Assembly (NCBI GenBank): GCA_013396995.1
Contig: VWZP01006003.1
Location: 1,337,213-1,401,212 of the forward strand
Reading direction: 5' to 3'
Origin: Dicaeum eximium
Taxonomy: Eukaryota; Chordata; Aves; Passeriformes; Dicaeidae
DNA: 64,000 bases
The notes under the pieces were generated by a model, which saw only the letters and a list, made by a program, of their open reading frames with translations, was not told the origin of the DNA and made no database searches. Position 1 is the stretch's first letter, and each line of letters begins with the position of its first letter. This document shows positions 12,681 to 26,254 of this stretch, piece after piece. The position numbers and the translations under genes are program-made.

Positions 12681-15569
12681 AGCCAGAAGTTTCTTCTGTT
12701 TCTAGTCCAACAGCTTCCTGAATAGGAAGTGTACAGAGTGGTTTTGCCCACTTCTGCCTGCTCACATGTATGCCAGCTACACTGGCAGCACAGCTAAGAA
12801 TATACTATAAAAATGACATATTTTGGCACCTGTGTGCATTAAAACCAGTAACTGAAAAGCTGCAAGTCACCCTCCAGACACTGGTGGTACAAGAACCTGA
12901 AAAAAGGTGACTTTGACTCTACAGACCATGCAGTGGATAGGTGAGGCTGAGACTGCACTGTGTATGTAACAAGTCCACTGCAAGTGATGATAGTTCTTGA
13001 AATGCTTCACCATTCCTTGAAAAATTTCTGGCAAAGTACATTAATCTGTTTGTTCCTGCTTCAAATTGGTTGACCTGGCATTCAGAGAACACCAGAACTC
13101 GGAGTACCTTCTGTTCTGCCCAGTTCATAAAGAAACTTGACACGGCACATTCAAACTCCTCTGCCTGTTCAAAACTTTCTTATCACAAAAGTTTTCTTTC
13201 CCCACTTTTACATCTATTTCCATTCTTGCCAGTGCAAGCACATGGGTACTGCGGTAAAGAGATCAATAAACAAAAATGGATCCAAGTGCCCTGCATCTCA
13301 TCACTCATTAAAAATATGAACTTTTCTTCCTCAGCTATAAAGAAGCCGCCACCACCACACTCAGAAAACTTATATACATATTTATAGGCTTCCTAAGTTC
13401 CCCTCTGACAGTGGTTTGAGAGATGCCTCCCCTCACTGAACTCCAGACTGCTGGAACCTTTCAGAGAACAACAGGGGTTCTGTCACAAAACAGAACCACA
13501 TTTATCAATGACCTGCAGACATTGTGTCTATGTCATGTGAACAAGAAATTCCCTTGCTAACAAGGTAATCACTCTCATCAGACATGGCTTCAAATCAGGG
13601 CAGCTAAGGCAAAGCAAAGACTAACTGCACACCCTCACAGTCTGTATTATTTCATCAGGCAGGGTGGTAACTAAAGCTGCCAGAAGTGTGGTCATGCTGA
13701 TACAGCTCCACAGCAGCAAGAGGAAAACATTTGTCTGTCAGTCTCCTTTGACCTGTTTTACATTCTCTTGTTATAAACAGAAATTACTCCAGCCAGTGGA
13801 ACTTCAGCTTGGAAAAGTTCACAGCAGAGGAGTGTCAGGTGTCAGTGTGCAGGGTTTCCAGGGAAACAAGCAGCAGTGGAAAAATATAATTTTTGGGGTG
13901 AGAAGCTACTCTGGAATCTACAGTTCTTTCCTTTTTCGCATGATCCCATGAACCACATTTACTTGGGAAACCAGTCTTAGCAGTAACTTGGCCTCATAAA
14001 GGAAGCCAGTCAAAATCTTACAGGGAAGAGACACAAAGTAGCACAGAAAAAACCGCTTTGTTACTTGCTTGCTTAGATGAAATGTATATTAGATATTGTA
14101 TAAATACTATTATTACCAGTCAATTATTAGTTATTTGACCATTGCCAAATAATTCCTCTCCATTTGTGGGAATGTTAAATAACAGCCCCTCAAATTCATG
14201 CTGGCCCACAGAGGAAGGCACAATCTTGATAAGGATATAGAAGCAGAAGGAAACAATAGGTATTAAAGATTCCTCTGAACAGCAAGGCTGACTATAAAAC
14301 CCACACTTAGAATAGCATGGGCCTTTTTATTTCCCTTTATTAAAATAGAAATGAGCTCTTTTTGAGTGAACAGTAAGAGTGTCTTTGGCAAGAACATGAC
14401 AGGTAGTAAATACTGTTTTTTCAATGTCCCTAATAGAAAAAAAATAGTAATGACCTTAAATTGCAGTAAGGGACATAACATATAATGAGAAAGACAGATA
14501 AGGTATAAAAAATATTTCCCAGGACTGAAGGTCTCCTTCATTTAAAGTCTTTAGGAATAGATACAGGTCTAACTGGATGAATCAACGCAGTTGCAGAGAG
14601 CTCTATCCTGATGCCATATTATTCATTATTTTTCATTGACAGTTTGCATGACAAAAGAAAATGTATATTTATGAAAAACATGGAGAAAGCTTAAGCTGGG
14701 TGGTTCTCTGAGCATGCTGAAGTACAGAATAAAAGCTCAACATGTTCTTAAAAGATTGAGGAACTGACCTGAAAATAACCTTGATTTAGGCATAGGCAGG
14801 GTACTAAAACATGTAATATTAATCTAACCTGAAGGCACACGATTTCAAATGAAAATGTTGAGATCCTATCATCAGTAACACTGAGTCAAGCTAGCTCCTG
14901 GTAACTTCTGCTATAATAATAATAATTATGAAATATTATATAATAAAACAAGTGAATATGGCTATTTACAAACAATTAATTTGAATAATAAGCTGTCAGA
15001 AAACACTAATACTGTTCAGAGCCTCCCAAAAATTTTAAGACTTATTACTTCACATTTATGGCATGGCAGTGACAGAGATGCTGGTCAAGTCAGGCCCTCA
15101 CTCTGCTACACACTGTACAAATACAGAAAATGATAGGCTTTGCTACAAACTCTCCTAGCAGAAAATTACAGCTGTTTAAGACTCAAAGCCCACAGACAGC
15201 AAAACCTCAACTCCTTCAGACATGCCCTCCCTTTACCACTCCAAACTGTGGGATAGTGCTTTGCTCCATTACAATAAATAGAAGCTGATATTAAAACTCA
15301 GCTTGACGAGGAAAGGGATCAATGGCAAGCAGGCTGTTTCCTAACAGCTGAGCAGTGTCTGTGCTCCACCAAGCACTCCAAAGCTCCCTGGGTCCCTGTC
15401 AGCCCGGTGTGACACCCGACAGGGCCCTCTCCACACCACATCTGGACCTGGTTACACAACCCCAACCCGCTGCTTTTGCATCAGCCCAGCCACTGCCTCT
15501 CCATGAGCTACCCACAGAGACACAGTGCCCTAGGAGGAATAAATTGGGACCACATTAGCTGGTGACCCT

Positions 15570-15740
15570 CGCCCTGCAATGGCCCTGCCTGTCTGATGAT
15601 AGAGGAAATCCCTCATCCAAACTGACAACCAATATGAAACAGGCAGCTGCATTTACGGGAGAGCCTGGTCAATGCCGAGTGCCTCATTAGGAAATGGGCT
15701 CTATATTGAGGCACATTCCTGCAATTCAGAGCCTAGAAAC
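15570..15740. other. Candidate conserved non-coding element
   Basis: Seen: high-complexity sequence with CAGGCAGCTGCATTTACGG, GTCAATGCCGAGTGCCTC and GCTCTATATTGAGGCAC, in otherwise AT-rich intron. No open frame of note and no transposon signature. The call rests on composition and impression only. Confidence 0.22.
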
Positions 15741-18700
15741 TCTAAATTAAAACAACATTGATGCCATATCCTCTTTCCAAAATGCTTCTCTTCATCCAAA
15801 CTTTAATGCACATACTTAGAGAAATTAAAGAACCAAAATGTCTTTGGCAGGACTCCTTCCCTCTCTTGTGCAGCAGTACCTTTCCCGTGTGAGCAACCAG
15901 GAACGTGACAGTGTTGGGAAAGGAGAGAGCACAAGGAATGACAGCAGAGCCCTCCAGATTCTGGATACCCTTCCCTTGATGAACCTATGTGTCTTTGTGT
16001 ATACTTTTAAATAATGAAAAACACAGGAAATCGTTGGAACAAGTTTTTGTTTAGTGAGTGTTGTACCTTTCTACACGCTAAGAAAGGTCAATTAACAGCA
16101 AGTCAGCCAATGGTAACCAGCACAAGCAATGAAAAGTCACGATACAAATCCTATTCCACATGCTTGGATCTAATCACACTCACTATTGCAGCATAGGCAG
16201 GAAACTGCTTTCCTAAAGCACTCTGTCAGAAACTCTTCCCAGCCTGCAGGGAGATTCAGCAATGCTGGTACCACAACTCTTCCCACAAACCAACCCCTTC
16301 CCATATTGCTCAGCATTTCTGTGCGCATCCTACGCACATGGAAATGGGAATCTTTTACTCAGCTCTGTCTGACCACCAACTGAAAAAGCTGCTTTCCCAC
16401 CACAAAGCCTAAGTATTTCCTAGGAATGGGATGGACTGAAATACCAAATACTTATCAGGGAGCTCAACAGCTCTGAAACACAAATGACTGAGATCAGGAT
16501 CACAGCTCTGAATCTGAAGGGTTAAATGAACTTTTTGGGTTCCACAACTGCTTTCCAAAGTCTTTCAGAATATCTTGATTTGTGGCATCACTTGCCTTTC
16601 TTGAACAGCTGTGTTCAATACATCTGCAAGCCTGAAAGATTTTTCATTTACAATTTCTACTGTAAATTTAAGAGTTACAGCTAAACTTTTAGGAAGTTCC
16701 TGAAAGGTGACATGGTTCTGTGGAGCTGGCAAACACAGATGGACCCTTGTTCTCAAGATGCAGAAAAATGTCCATGTAGAGAAGGCTTAAACTGAGGAAG
16801 TAGCATAGTTGTTTTGTTGGAAAATATGAGGCTGGTGACCTGGATCAACTGAAGAGGGGCCAAGTACACAGAATATTTGCAAAGCATGTGGAAAAGTGAG
16901 ATTTCCCTTGACTACATCAGTAATGAAGATCTTGTAAAGTCTCACAGCCATCTCTTCTGACCCATCTCCTATTTCTGGAGCTGTCACAGTTGGTGTGATT
17001 TGAATTTAGTTAGAAAAAGTACATACCAAAACTACTGGTACTGAAAAAAAGAAATGGAATTTTAGATTCTCTGCAACTCATAGAGGTGGTGAGTAATGCT
17101 CTCCTATAGTAAGCAATGAGGAGTTTTTCTATCAATGTGTTGAAAGCTGCACACAAACAAAACCAGATATAAGATGACACATCCTTAAAACACAGGACAG
17201 AATTTAGGGAGGATGTGTCAAATCTCTGTTTGGTCACGTAAATATTTCTCAGGTCTGTTTTAAATATAGTTTAGATTGTTTATATGTAAATATTCATTCT
17301 GCCTTGGGGTTTGTGGATGTACTGGAGAATACCTGTGATTTTATACTTATACTACACATAGAACTTTTATTTGTACTACCTATAGCACAGATGTGTTGAG
17401 GAGATTTCTTTCTGCTTTCTTCATTACTTTTAAGATTAAAATCTTAAACAATCTTAAACAATGACAAGTCTTTATAGCTGATTGCAGTTTTGGAACCAGA
17501 ATCTTCAAAGGCATTTCAACAGTCCAATAAATTGTTTGAAAAAGGACTATTGCTCCAAACTCAGATCATAATTGGTCTCACTACATACTAAGAACAATTT
17601 CAAATTAATCTCCCTTGCAATTTTCATTTATAATTTCAAGTATCCGACACATACACAGAAAAGCACTTAAAACTGGCATCCTTAAGGGAAACTGCCATGT
17701 CTTTTCAGGAAGAGTTTATGATACTGTCAGACTTACCAGCACTGCAAGATAACAGTAGGAACTACAACATTTTAAAAATTATTTACCTGAAACCTAAGTC
17801 ATTACAGATAAGCACTATGTTAATATGTTAATTAAATATACACAAATTTTCAGCAGAAAAAACTCACCACAAAGTACTACAGATTGTTCCATCTACTCAC
17901 AAAAGATAATCAGAAGGAAACTGGGAAGAGCAAGGGGCAAGAAAGCACCTGAATTTAAGCTTAGGACAACAAGAACTAAGAAGTGATAATTTCTCTTGGA
18001 ATGAGTGGTACAATAAATTACAGCTTCTGCATCAACAATTACATGAACAAAACAAGTACTTGACATTGCTGTGACCATTTCTGATTCCTGTTTTAGCAGA
18101 TCACCTGGCTGATCACCAGTTACAGTAATTACAACTGTTGCTCAAAAGTAAATAATACAAGACTGTAATCTAGACTTCTTGCTCATTTTGAAGCTGGTAC
18201 ATAAAACCCCCTGTTTTATTATATGCTGTTCTGAAATTAAACCATAAATAATTATCTTAAACAACATAGCAAATAACCTACCTCTGTTTGCTAAGGCAGA
18301 AGCACAGAAATCCCTTATCACAATGCTGACCTGTTTTTGTCTTACATTCTCTGACAGCAACAGAAATCATCTGCTTGACAGATGAAATGTTGCACTTAAA
18401 ACTTTATGAGGATGGAAATGGTGGCACTGAAGAAGTTGATACTGGATTGGCAGCAGCATATGTGCTCTTACGAGGAATGTGGCAAGGGAATATCTCAGGA
18501 AAAGCCACCAGAAGTGCTGAAGTGAAAAATCTACACAGATTTTTTCAGATCCTAAATCTCTTATTGCCAGGCATGCCTTTTGCTTCCTCTGTGACTTATT
18601 GGCAATGTACTTTACACATTGCATTCAGTACTGGAACATAATCTTAAATGCTTTAACAGAAACACACTTTTTCTAATTGTTATGCCAACACAGAAAGATC

Positions 18701-19201
18701 TTAGAAACGGGAGAGGCCAGAAATAGGAAGGGACCAATCTCCTCACAAGCACGAGACCTCCCAGAGTCTATTCCAGAAGCTGACACATGGTGCTCCAGTT
18801 GCAATCAGAAATCACAGGAGAGACTGTGTGCTGTAACATTCATATTTGAGCCCTACAGCCTATTCTTTCAAATAGGCTTCTTCCCCAAAAAGGCAAATAC
18901 AACCCCCAAGAGAAGTATCACTACTTTTCCCTGAATCTGTGACTATTTGTGTCTGTAGAGGATAAAAACCAGTGTCCTCTTCATTCACAACTTCCTATAC
19001 ATCCTCTCACACATCTACTACTCAGGCAGTGACACAAAGAAACTTCCCTCGATGCTGAGTCCAGTAGCTAGTTTGAAATTGTTATTTATGCACTTTCTGT
19101 CCTAACATACGACAGGATTCTATGTTATTAGTTCCATAAATCAAGATAATAATGCTACACCAGATTATTAACTGGATTTTTCCTAGCCCTCCTGTACCCA
19201 C

Positions 19202-19346
19202 CTGCTGCTTGAGCTGTTGCACAAGACGGTCTTTCTCTCGTTTCAATGCAGCCACTTCATCCTGAGTCTTCTTCTTAGAGGATGAAAGCTCTAGCAGAGC
19301 AATATTGGCATCTTTTTCACTAATGGCAGCAAGAAGGGCTTCTTGT
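19202..19346 (-). CDS. ERC1: ERC1 (ELKS) internal coding exon, downstream of the pair
   Basis: This exon follows the one at 62272-62432 in the transcript. Seen: on the minus strand, an acceptor with a TTTTTTCAG tract is followed by 145 nt. The first base completes the split lysine codon (AA|A), then 48 codons read without a stop, including EALLAAISEKDANIALLEL and ending REKDRLVQQLKQQ. The donor is GTGGGTA at 19195-19201, and the exon ends in phase 0. The segment SSSKKKTQ followed by LVQQLKQQ matches my recall of ERC1; ERC2 carries an SASKKKK-type stretch and LVHQLKQQ. It continues the coiled coil. In known ERC1 proteins the next residues begin TQNRMK, but no exon encoding them is visible in the remaining 19 kb. 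One position reads D (TQDEV) where I recall E in mammals, a conservative change. No frameshift or stop: it looks functional. Confidence 0.96.
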
Positions 19347-22300
19347 CTGAAAAAATCCCAAACAAATTACACTATTATCTTCCAAAACTTAGAGGACTCC
19401 TCTACAAAGATTTGAACATACCATGAATGCTGTACCAGTGTGTAACTCTGAAAAGCAGTAATAAATATTTTTGTCTGGGCTACAAGTCTATTGGTGGAAC
19501 AGGAAGTCAAGACCCACACACCTCCCCGTAAACAACTCTGCTGATACCAAACTGCAGCTTACAGGGTAAGAAAAACACATTATGTTCTTCTTCTGCACTC
19601 ACCTTCTCAATTTCTAATAACTACCAATCATTATTACTTTGGCTGAACATTTTCCCATACTCTTTCCCTATAGCAAAAAACTCTTACAAATTGAATTTGG
19701 AAACATTTTACACATAGTGGGAAGAAAGGAGACAAAGATAATCACCCTAACTGTTAAACAGCAGTTCTCAAAGGAAGTCAAAGGATTGATTATGTTAGGG
19801 AAAGCAACCTTTTCTGTCCTTCCACCTTAATTCTCATATTTAGCTGGTGATGTGCTACAGGATTTCAAAGAAAACCTTGGTGTTATTGCCCAGTAGTGTT
19901 GGCTGGTCTCACCTCTCATCACCTTGCAAAGAAGGAATGAAATGAGGTCCCAAATGTGTGGTGGTGTGAGAGATGGCATCATGCAGGAGTGATGGTGAAA
20001 GACAAACCGAATACTACACAATTCTTATCTACATTTCATCTAAAAATAAAGTTACAAATGCACTTAAATTTTGCTGCAGCACTCAATATCTAGAAGTTTA
20101 TTATCAGAATCCCAATTTAAGCCACTGTCTCAAAAATGTGAAAAAGTCATATATTTCAAGAAGAAAAGGTATGTTTCAACAGACAAAATTGTTCCCCATC
20201 TGACAGGACAGTGGACTTACACAACAGACTTTCTGTGGGTGGAATTTCTCTCTGGGTTTACACAGGTGTTTCTAGTACAGTCCAAGAGAGTTAGCTTGCT
20301 TTAAATGAACCACCAGCATATAAAAAATCTCACAGATCCAGTGCAGACAGTACTTCGATCCTGCCTAGATCATATCTAGAAAAACATTATTGCTTCCCTT
20401 TCAAAATGTAATACTATAAAGTAAAGCAAATTTTTTTAGATACTCAGGTTAATCCTAAAGTATTCTAAATACATTTGTGCTGTGAATAAATACAAATATT
20501 CTGGCAACTTAATGCAGGCAAAGAGTAGAAGAAAGGAAAAGGTGCACATCAGATTCCCAGATGTAGTGTCAAGACTGTACGTGTGGGAATGATGGGTAAT
20601 GGACGTGTTATTATTGCCATTTTGTTTCTGCTGCTTTTGCTTTATGGAAAAGTATCCAATTTTGGATGTCTGCCTGAAACATGAAAAATACCAATAGGGT
20701 GAAGTGACAGAACATGATCCATGACCTCTGCTTTTTTCCAGCTATCGGTATCCTGGGAAAGACAGGCTGGCTTGGAGCTCTGGCCATTTTCACTTTCTTT
20801 AGAGTAATCTGTTTTGATTCTAAAGAAACACTTATTCTTTTAATAGTAAGCCCACAATCCTTGCTGATGATTCAGGACCAGAGCCAAGAATATCTCCGTA
20901 ACTCTATCTATGGGGCCATTACTCTGGTATGGAAATTGGAGGTGCCTCAAATAGCATGTAAGCCATATACCTTCTGCAATCAAATCCTTTGTTGCCCATC
21001 TCTGCTTCTTAAGTGAAAACCCCAAGGCCAGGAAAATGAGATATGGATAGCAGTCAATTACTTTCTTTTTTTTTCTGAAGAATCTTTGCCACCATGTCTT
21101 AGAAAAGAACTTCCTACTGGCCAAAACTTGAGTGCTGTGCTGTGAGGTGAGGATGCTGGTCAAGAAGCGGGGTGAAAGCCACTGTGGCTTTCTGACTGTT
21201 TTCTGGAACTGAAACAGGGTGAAGTTTGAACAAAAGTAAGAAAAATACCCTGTGACAAGTGCATTGTAGCTGCATTTTTTACTTTTTAGCAAGCTAAACG
21301 TAAACTGCACCATGTAGGAGAAGTGCAGGCATCACTGTCAGCTCTGATGGAAGGGACAGGTTGGTAGTGGCAAGCTATTGTTCTCAGCAGAGGTTGCAAC
21401 TGCTGAAGGATTCCAAGACAATAAAAAGGGCATACTACCAACAAAAGACAAGGTTTCTGATTGAAGAGCACCCCAAAAGTGACTTACTTCCCTTCCTGAG
21501 AGCTTTTCCCCAGGGAGGCCAGAGGAACTTGCTGTGAGACAGGCGATGTGGCAAGAAGGAGAAAATGGGCTGCTGTGTGCATGGTGGTGGCAGCACGTGA
21601 ACAAACCTATCCATCAGGAGTGCTGCAGCCAGTCCTGGAGGCTCAGGCACTGCCACAGGCTTGGCTTCTTCAGCAAAAGGCTTCTCCTCACTTCACAACA
21701 CTGGAAGTCCTGAAATGTTCTCATAAGCAGGCAAAACGTGCTCCACAACCCAAGGATGCTCATGTTTTTTAATGCTGGCTAGGGCCAGAGTCACTGAGCA
21801 GACACAGCTCACTTATGTTAATACAGGTATTTCAGATGCTGGTACTAAACATCACCTGGGCAGGGGCAAACTGCCTGTTTATCTCTCCACTGCAGCAGGT
21901 TCTGCAGCCTGAACTGAGCTGTATACAGCTCACAAGAGGTAAGGAGACTCTGTAACAGACTGGATACTACCAAAGGAAACCTGAAATGGCAACAGTGTAG
22001 AAAAATCTACTGAAAACACATTCAAGTTTTACTCCAAAAAAAAATTACAAAAAAAAGGAGATTAGGTTTTTCCTTCTATTTACACTGAAGCCTTTCACTA
22101 AATGTGGATTATGATCAATACAGACTGGAGTGGTATCAAGACCAGTAGGCTTAATTCTTAAGAGACAATGGTGGATATAATCTCAAGACCAATATCAACA
22201 TTATTTGCTCTGTTTGAAGTCTTCAAAAAATAATGCAAAAGAAGATGGGCTTGCCTTTTTAAATAGATAACTACAGAATAATTACAGGCCAGTAGAGCAG

Positions 22301-25300
22301 AGAGATTTGACAACATACACAAAGAATAGTGTGCAAATGCATGTCTTCTTCAACTCTTGAATAGAGAGACTGATTCATGTCTGATTTAGGAAAGATAACT
22401 GGGCACCAGTGTACTATTACACTATTACTAATTGCTAGTATTCATAGAATCAAGCTGTCTTTAAAGGGTTTCTATGGCACTTGGTTTCAGAAGACTACAT
22501 AATTCCTTCACAGGCCTTTCCCATTAAAGGAGAAAAATCCTTTAAGTAAAACACAAGAGGAGGTGAACTTTAAAAAGCAGTTTTGTACTTTGCAGTACTG
22601 TTCCCAGGGTCACAGCACTGGAATATTTATCAGTTGTATAATTAGAAAGAATAACAGGCTGTAAACAGTGCTGAATTAAAGATGATTCAAAACATGAAAA
22701 CTATACATATTCATTAAAAGAATATGTTTACATATGTCAGGGAGAACACTTATTCCATATAGAAATGGTATAAATATATTGTTTTATAAAATTTTAATTT
22801 AAATGATGAAATTTCTTCCCATCTGGAGTATTTCTTTAAGTGTCTATGAGATAGTATGAAATCAATATTGATACCAGCAGCAGCTTTGATTTTAATGTCA
22901 TGGAAGAACTGGAATTATTCCATCAGCCCTAGTTGCATTATAGGATCAAATCTCTTTTCCTTCTGACTGGCATTAAACTAAAGTATTTAAAAGTGTGACA
23001 CAAATTTTAAGAGCTCAGGTAGCTACAAGCTCACAGCAATCCAGTCAGTTCCTCCAACAGAGACTGTTGCACTTCCATGAGCAATAATTAAGCTGCCAGC
23101 GTTTTCATCCTCACACATTACGATAAACTGTAATTATGGCTGTTATGCCTTTAGTACACAAGGAAAGATTCTCCTGTTTCATGAACTGTTTACTCATGGT
23201 AAGGGCATCAATCACCACACAACACAGAGGTGCCACTCGTACAAGAGATGCCACTTGTTTCGCTTGTCTGATTTTTGTCCACTGCATTTACTCCAAGCCT
23301 ACAGAAAATGCTGCTAAAAGCTTTTAATGCTTTCCTATCAGAGACATTTGTAAGACTTACCCTGGTGAATCACCATCACAATAAGAACTGTATTATTTGC
23401 ACATGAATTAAAAACCCTCCCATGATGTGACGACAACAGAAAGAACTCGCAGGCAGAGAGATTTGGATACAATATTGTAGTGTTATGAGAGCTAGACAGA
23501 AAGGCAGCAGCTTAGAACATAAAAGCATTGGGACATGGCATTCAGTAATTTCATGAGTTTAACAGAATGACAGGGTGGGTCACACTCAATAAACTCTTAA
23601 AAAGTAATTAGGAGTACAACACACCAAACCACTGATTCAATGGGCCAGATGCCCTGGCTCCTACATCGTCCTTTTCATCATAAACTGTGTCTACCACTCC
23701 AGCAGTAGTTCTGAAGTCCACATTCTTTCCTACTTTTTGTTTGCTGGTCACAGAACATCTTCAGAAAATTAAAAAACACTGACTTCCAGTACCCCAAAGG
23801 GAGGAGACAGTCCTTGCAGAGCTCTGGGTATCAGGATTTGGTTCTTTAAAGTAACCTAGAAAAAGCCAATTATACCAGTGAATGACATTTCATGATGCTA
23901 ACAGATGAATAACTCACTTAATATGCAAGCTGCCAAATTCTGCACTGGCTGTAATTTCTGCAGCATTTAAGATGCAGCTTGAAGTATCCCAAAATGAGCA
24001 AACTTTTATCCAAAAGAAACAGTAGCTACCTCTTACTGCAAGAGAGTGGGAAAAAAAATTCAACTTGGCAATAGGTACTACCTGCTTTTTTAAATTACAG
24101 CTTGGAATAATCAAACCTCAGGCTGCAAATTAATTTCCAAAGCAGTCAAAAGGGGTAATACCACACTCCTTCCATTCCAGTACTTGTTTCCTGAATCAGC
24201 ATGTCACCTTTGCCTGGCCTGGCTGGCACATCAGCAGCTTTTCTAATCTCTGGTCTATGCTCTTACAGCTACCAAAACGGAAATTGAGAATTCAAGCAAA
24301 CCAAATGAGATGAAAACTAGAGTTTTTTGTCATCAGCAAATTAAAGCTTTCTGAATGTACACCTTTCCACTGGTCTCTTCAATGTCATTGCACACACGTG
24401 ACCACAATTGGAAAACAAGATAAAAATACAAACTCTTGGTGAATACAAGTCTGGTCACAAAAGTGATGTCTCTTTAATTTTCCATTACAAGAATGGCGTG
24501 ATAATAATTAATGTGAATTCCATGACACAGGAAGCATTACCACTTATATTTAGACTTTCCTACACATATTTTCTCTAACATCCCAATTGCCTAGAATCAC
24601 AGAATTCCTTACTAGGATCGATAAGCAGTGCTTTTTAAAGTCCTTTCCCTCAACATGTTTGATAAAGTCACAAGTAGTCCTATAAATATTTTATATTAGC
24701 TTTTCCATCCATATTTTAGCCTTTCTACTTAAGCTTTCCATCTTAATTTTGTCACTTTGGTACCAGAGGTAAAAATTTGCAATTCCTAGTCCTGCTCATG
24801 TCTCAGCTCTGAGCACTCAAAATCGCAGCGCAGCCTTAGACTGTGTCTGCCAGCATATCTAGGAAAAAATCTAACACTTTCACAGAGAACTTTCAAACCC
24901 ACTTCTAATTTCCTGAACTATTTTTATTGACGAATACCTTAGTGAAAACCTGGCTGCTGCATATCACAGCTGCTAAACTGACAGTCCATCAGCCTTACCT
25001 AGGTGCCTGTGAAAGAGTGGAAGTTCCCCAGGGTGGAACATTTTAGAAGGAACTTTCAAACCTGGCACCTGATGTTATGGGAGATCTGCCCCTATGAAGT
25101 GTAGAATTTTTTTGAAGACAACCTTCCTTGCTTTAGCAGCCTTCTTCAGTGCAGAACCTGGATGAGAGAGAGCAGTATTTACAAGGCTCTTGAGTTCCTC
25201 AGAGCTGTCTTTTCTGAGAAGGAAGTCCTGAAACAGGTTCTTTCTTCATCTGCAGTGTATGCAGAGCACAAACTCAAGGTGTATTTTTCATCCAGGCAAC

Positions 25301-26224
25301 AGAGGCCATCAGAATACATCCACCACATTTTGAAAACTGACCTTATAAGAAAGGCAGCTCCAACTTCTTTTCCTGGGATATGGTCAAGTACAGGTTGAGC
25401 TTTAGCTTAGGATGTGGTTTCACAATCGGCTTAAACTGACACAAGACAGGCTCCTGTGGCAAGAGATGGTTCTGCCCTCCCATTTCCAGGTTCCTGCCCC
25501 TCCCTGGAGTCAGCACCACTGGCTGTGTATCCCTGCAGCCTGAGGAGCCAGTTAAAACCCTGAATAAACAGGAGGAACCCAGATCCAACCACAGGTTCCT
25601 CATCCCTGGAGGAACAGCAGAGCTGTAGCTGTTCCTGATGCTCTGACAGTGTCAAACCCTTCACTGCCACAGCCAGCACTGCCAAAACATAAGAATGGAG
25701 AATAAGGAATCATGGAATTCACACTGATTATAACATATCAAACAACCACAATTGCTACAGTGAAAACAATTGTCTTGATGTCTTTGTGAATCTGGCCCGG
25801 TTGAAAGATGGGTAGAAAGGAATTTCAGCTTTATCAGTTAAACTTTGACAGCAATACTGCCATCTTACTGTGGCTTCTGATCACATGAAAAACTCTAGTC
25901 ATGATTTATAACACAGTTGTTTTAAGAAAATTATCCAGTCTTCATCCTTAAATCTTAAATCAAACAGAGCATCTAACTCCTTGCTAAATTACTACCATGT
26001 CATTTCTGATTAGTGTAATTTATCTCACTTCTGCATCTGTCTCATTTCCATGGCTGACATTCTGACAGGTGATCATACCTGCCTTCCTGTATATTTTATC
26101 AGCTCACTGGAAAACAAGGCAACGGCATTAACTTAGTTTTAGAACCATATTCATACTACCCCTATTCTGAGTGCATTATGGTTCCACTTATTTTCCTGAT
26201 CTTTTTGTAGCAGTGGCTATAGAA

Positions 26225-26254
26225 TATTTATTATTTATTATTTATTTTTATTTC
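26225..26254. repeat. TTTA/TTAT simple repeat
   Basis: Seen: TATTTATTATTTATTATTTA followed by TTTTTATTTC, an imperfect T-rich microsatellite. Confidence 0.85.

Larger units (their letters stand above)
1..19201 (-). other. ERC1: 5' portion of the next ERC1 intron (at least 19.2 kb)
   Basis: This begins at the GTGGGTA donor (19195-19201) and runs off the low-coordinate end of the window. I looked on the minus strand for an exon encoding the continuation expected in ERC1 (TQNRMKLMADNY) and for an alternative C-terminal exon ending IWA, and saw neither. The intron therefore probably continues outside the window. Inside it are small tandem arrays, inverted repeats and AT-rich sequence; no recognisable gene. 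Confidence 0.85.
6881..19201. other. Intron stretch after the 19202 exon, no gene recognised
   Basis: AT-rich intron with the 26-bp duplication (8125), the inverted repeat at 10807, a short TTTTATAAAGT duplication near 10727-10766 and two candidate non-coding elements. No recognisable exon or transposon. Confidence 0.7.

Noticed and set aside
18715..18770. AGGAAGGGACCAATCTCC, resembling the minus-strand CR1 end
   Set aside because: One short block without the rest of the CR1 order.
20840..21313. 157-codon minus-strand open frame, the longest in the window
   Set aside because: No recognisable domain, an overlapping frame on the other strand, and no splice or transposon context. A frame of this length can occur by chance in 64 kb.
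24590..24660. AGAATCACAGAATT followed by AAAGTCCTTTCCC, resembling a reversed CR1 tail
   Set aside because: Only the short tail-like motif matches; the expected GGTTGGAAGGGACC block is absent. Too weak to call.
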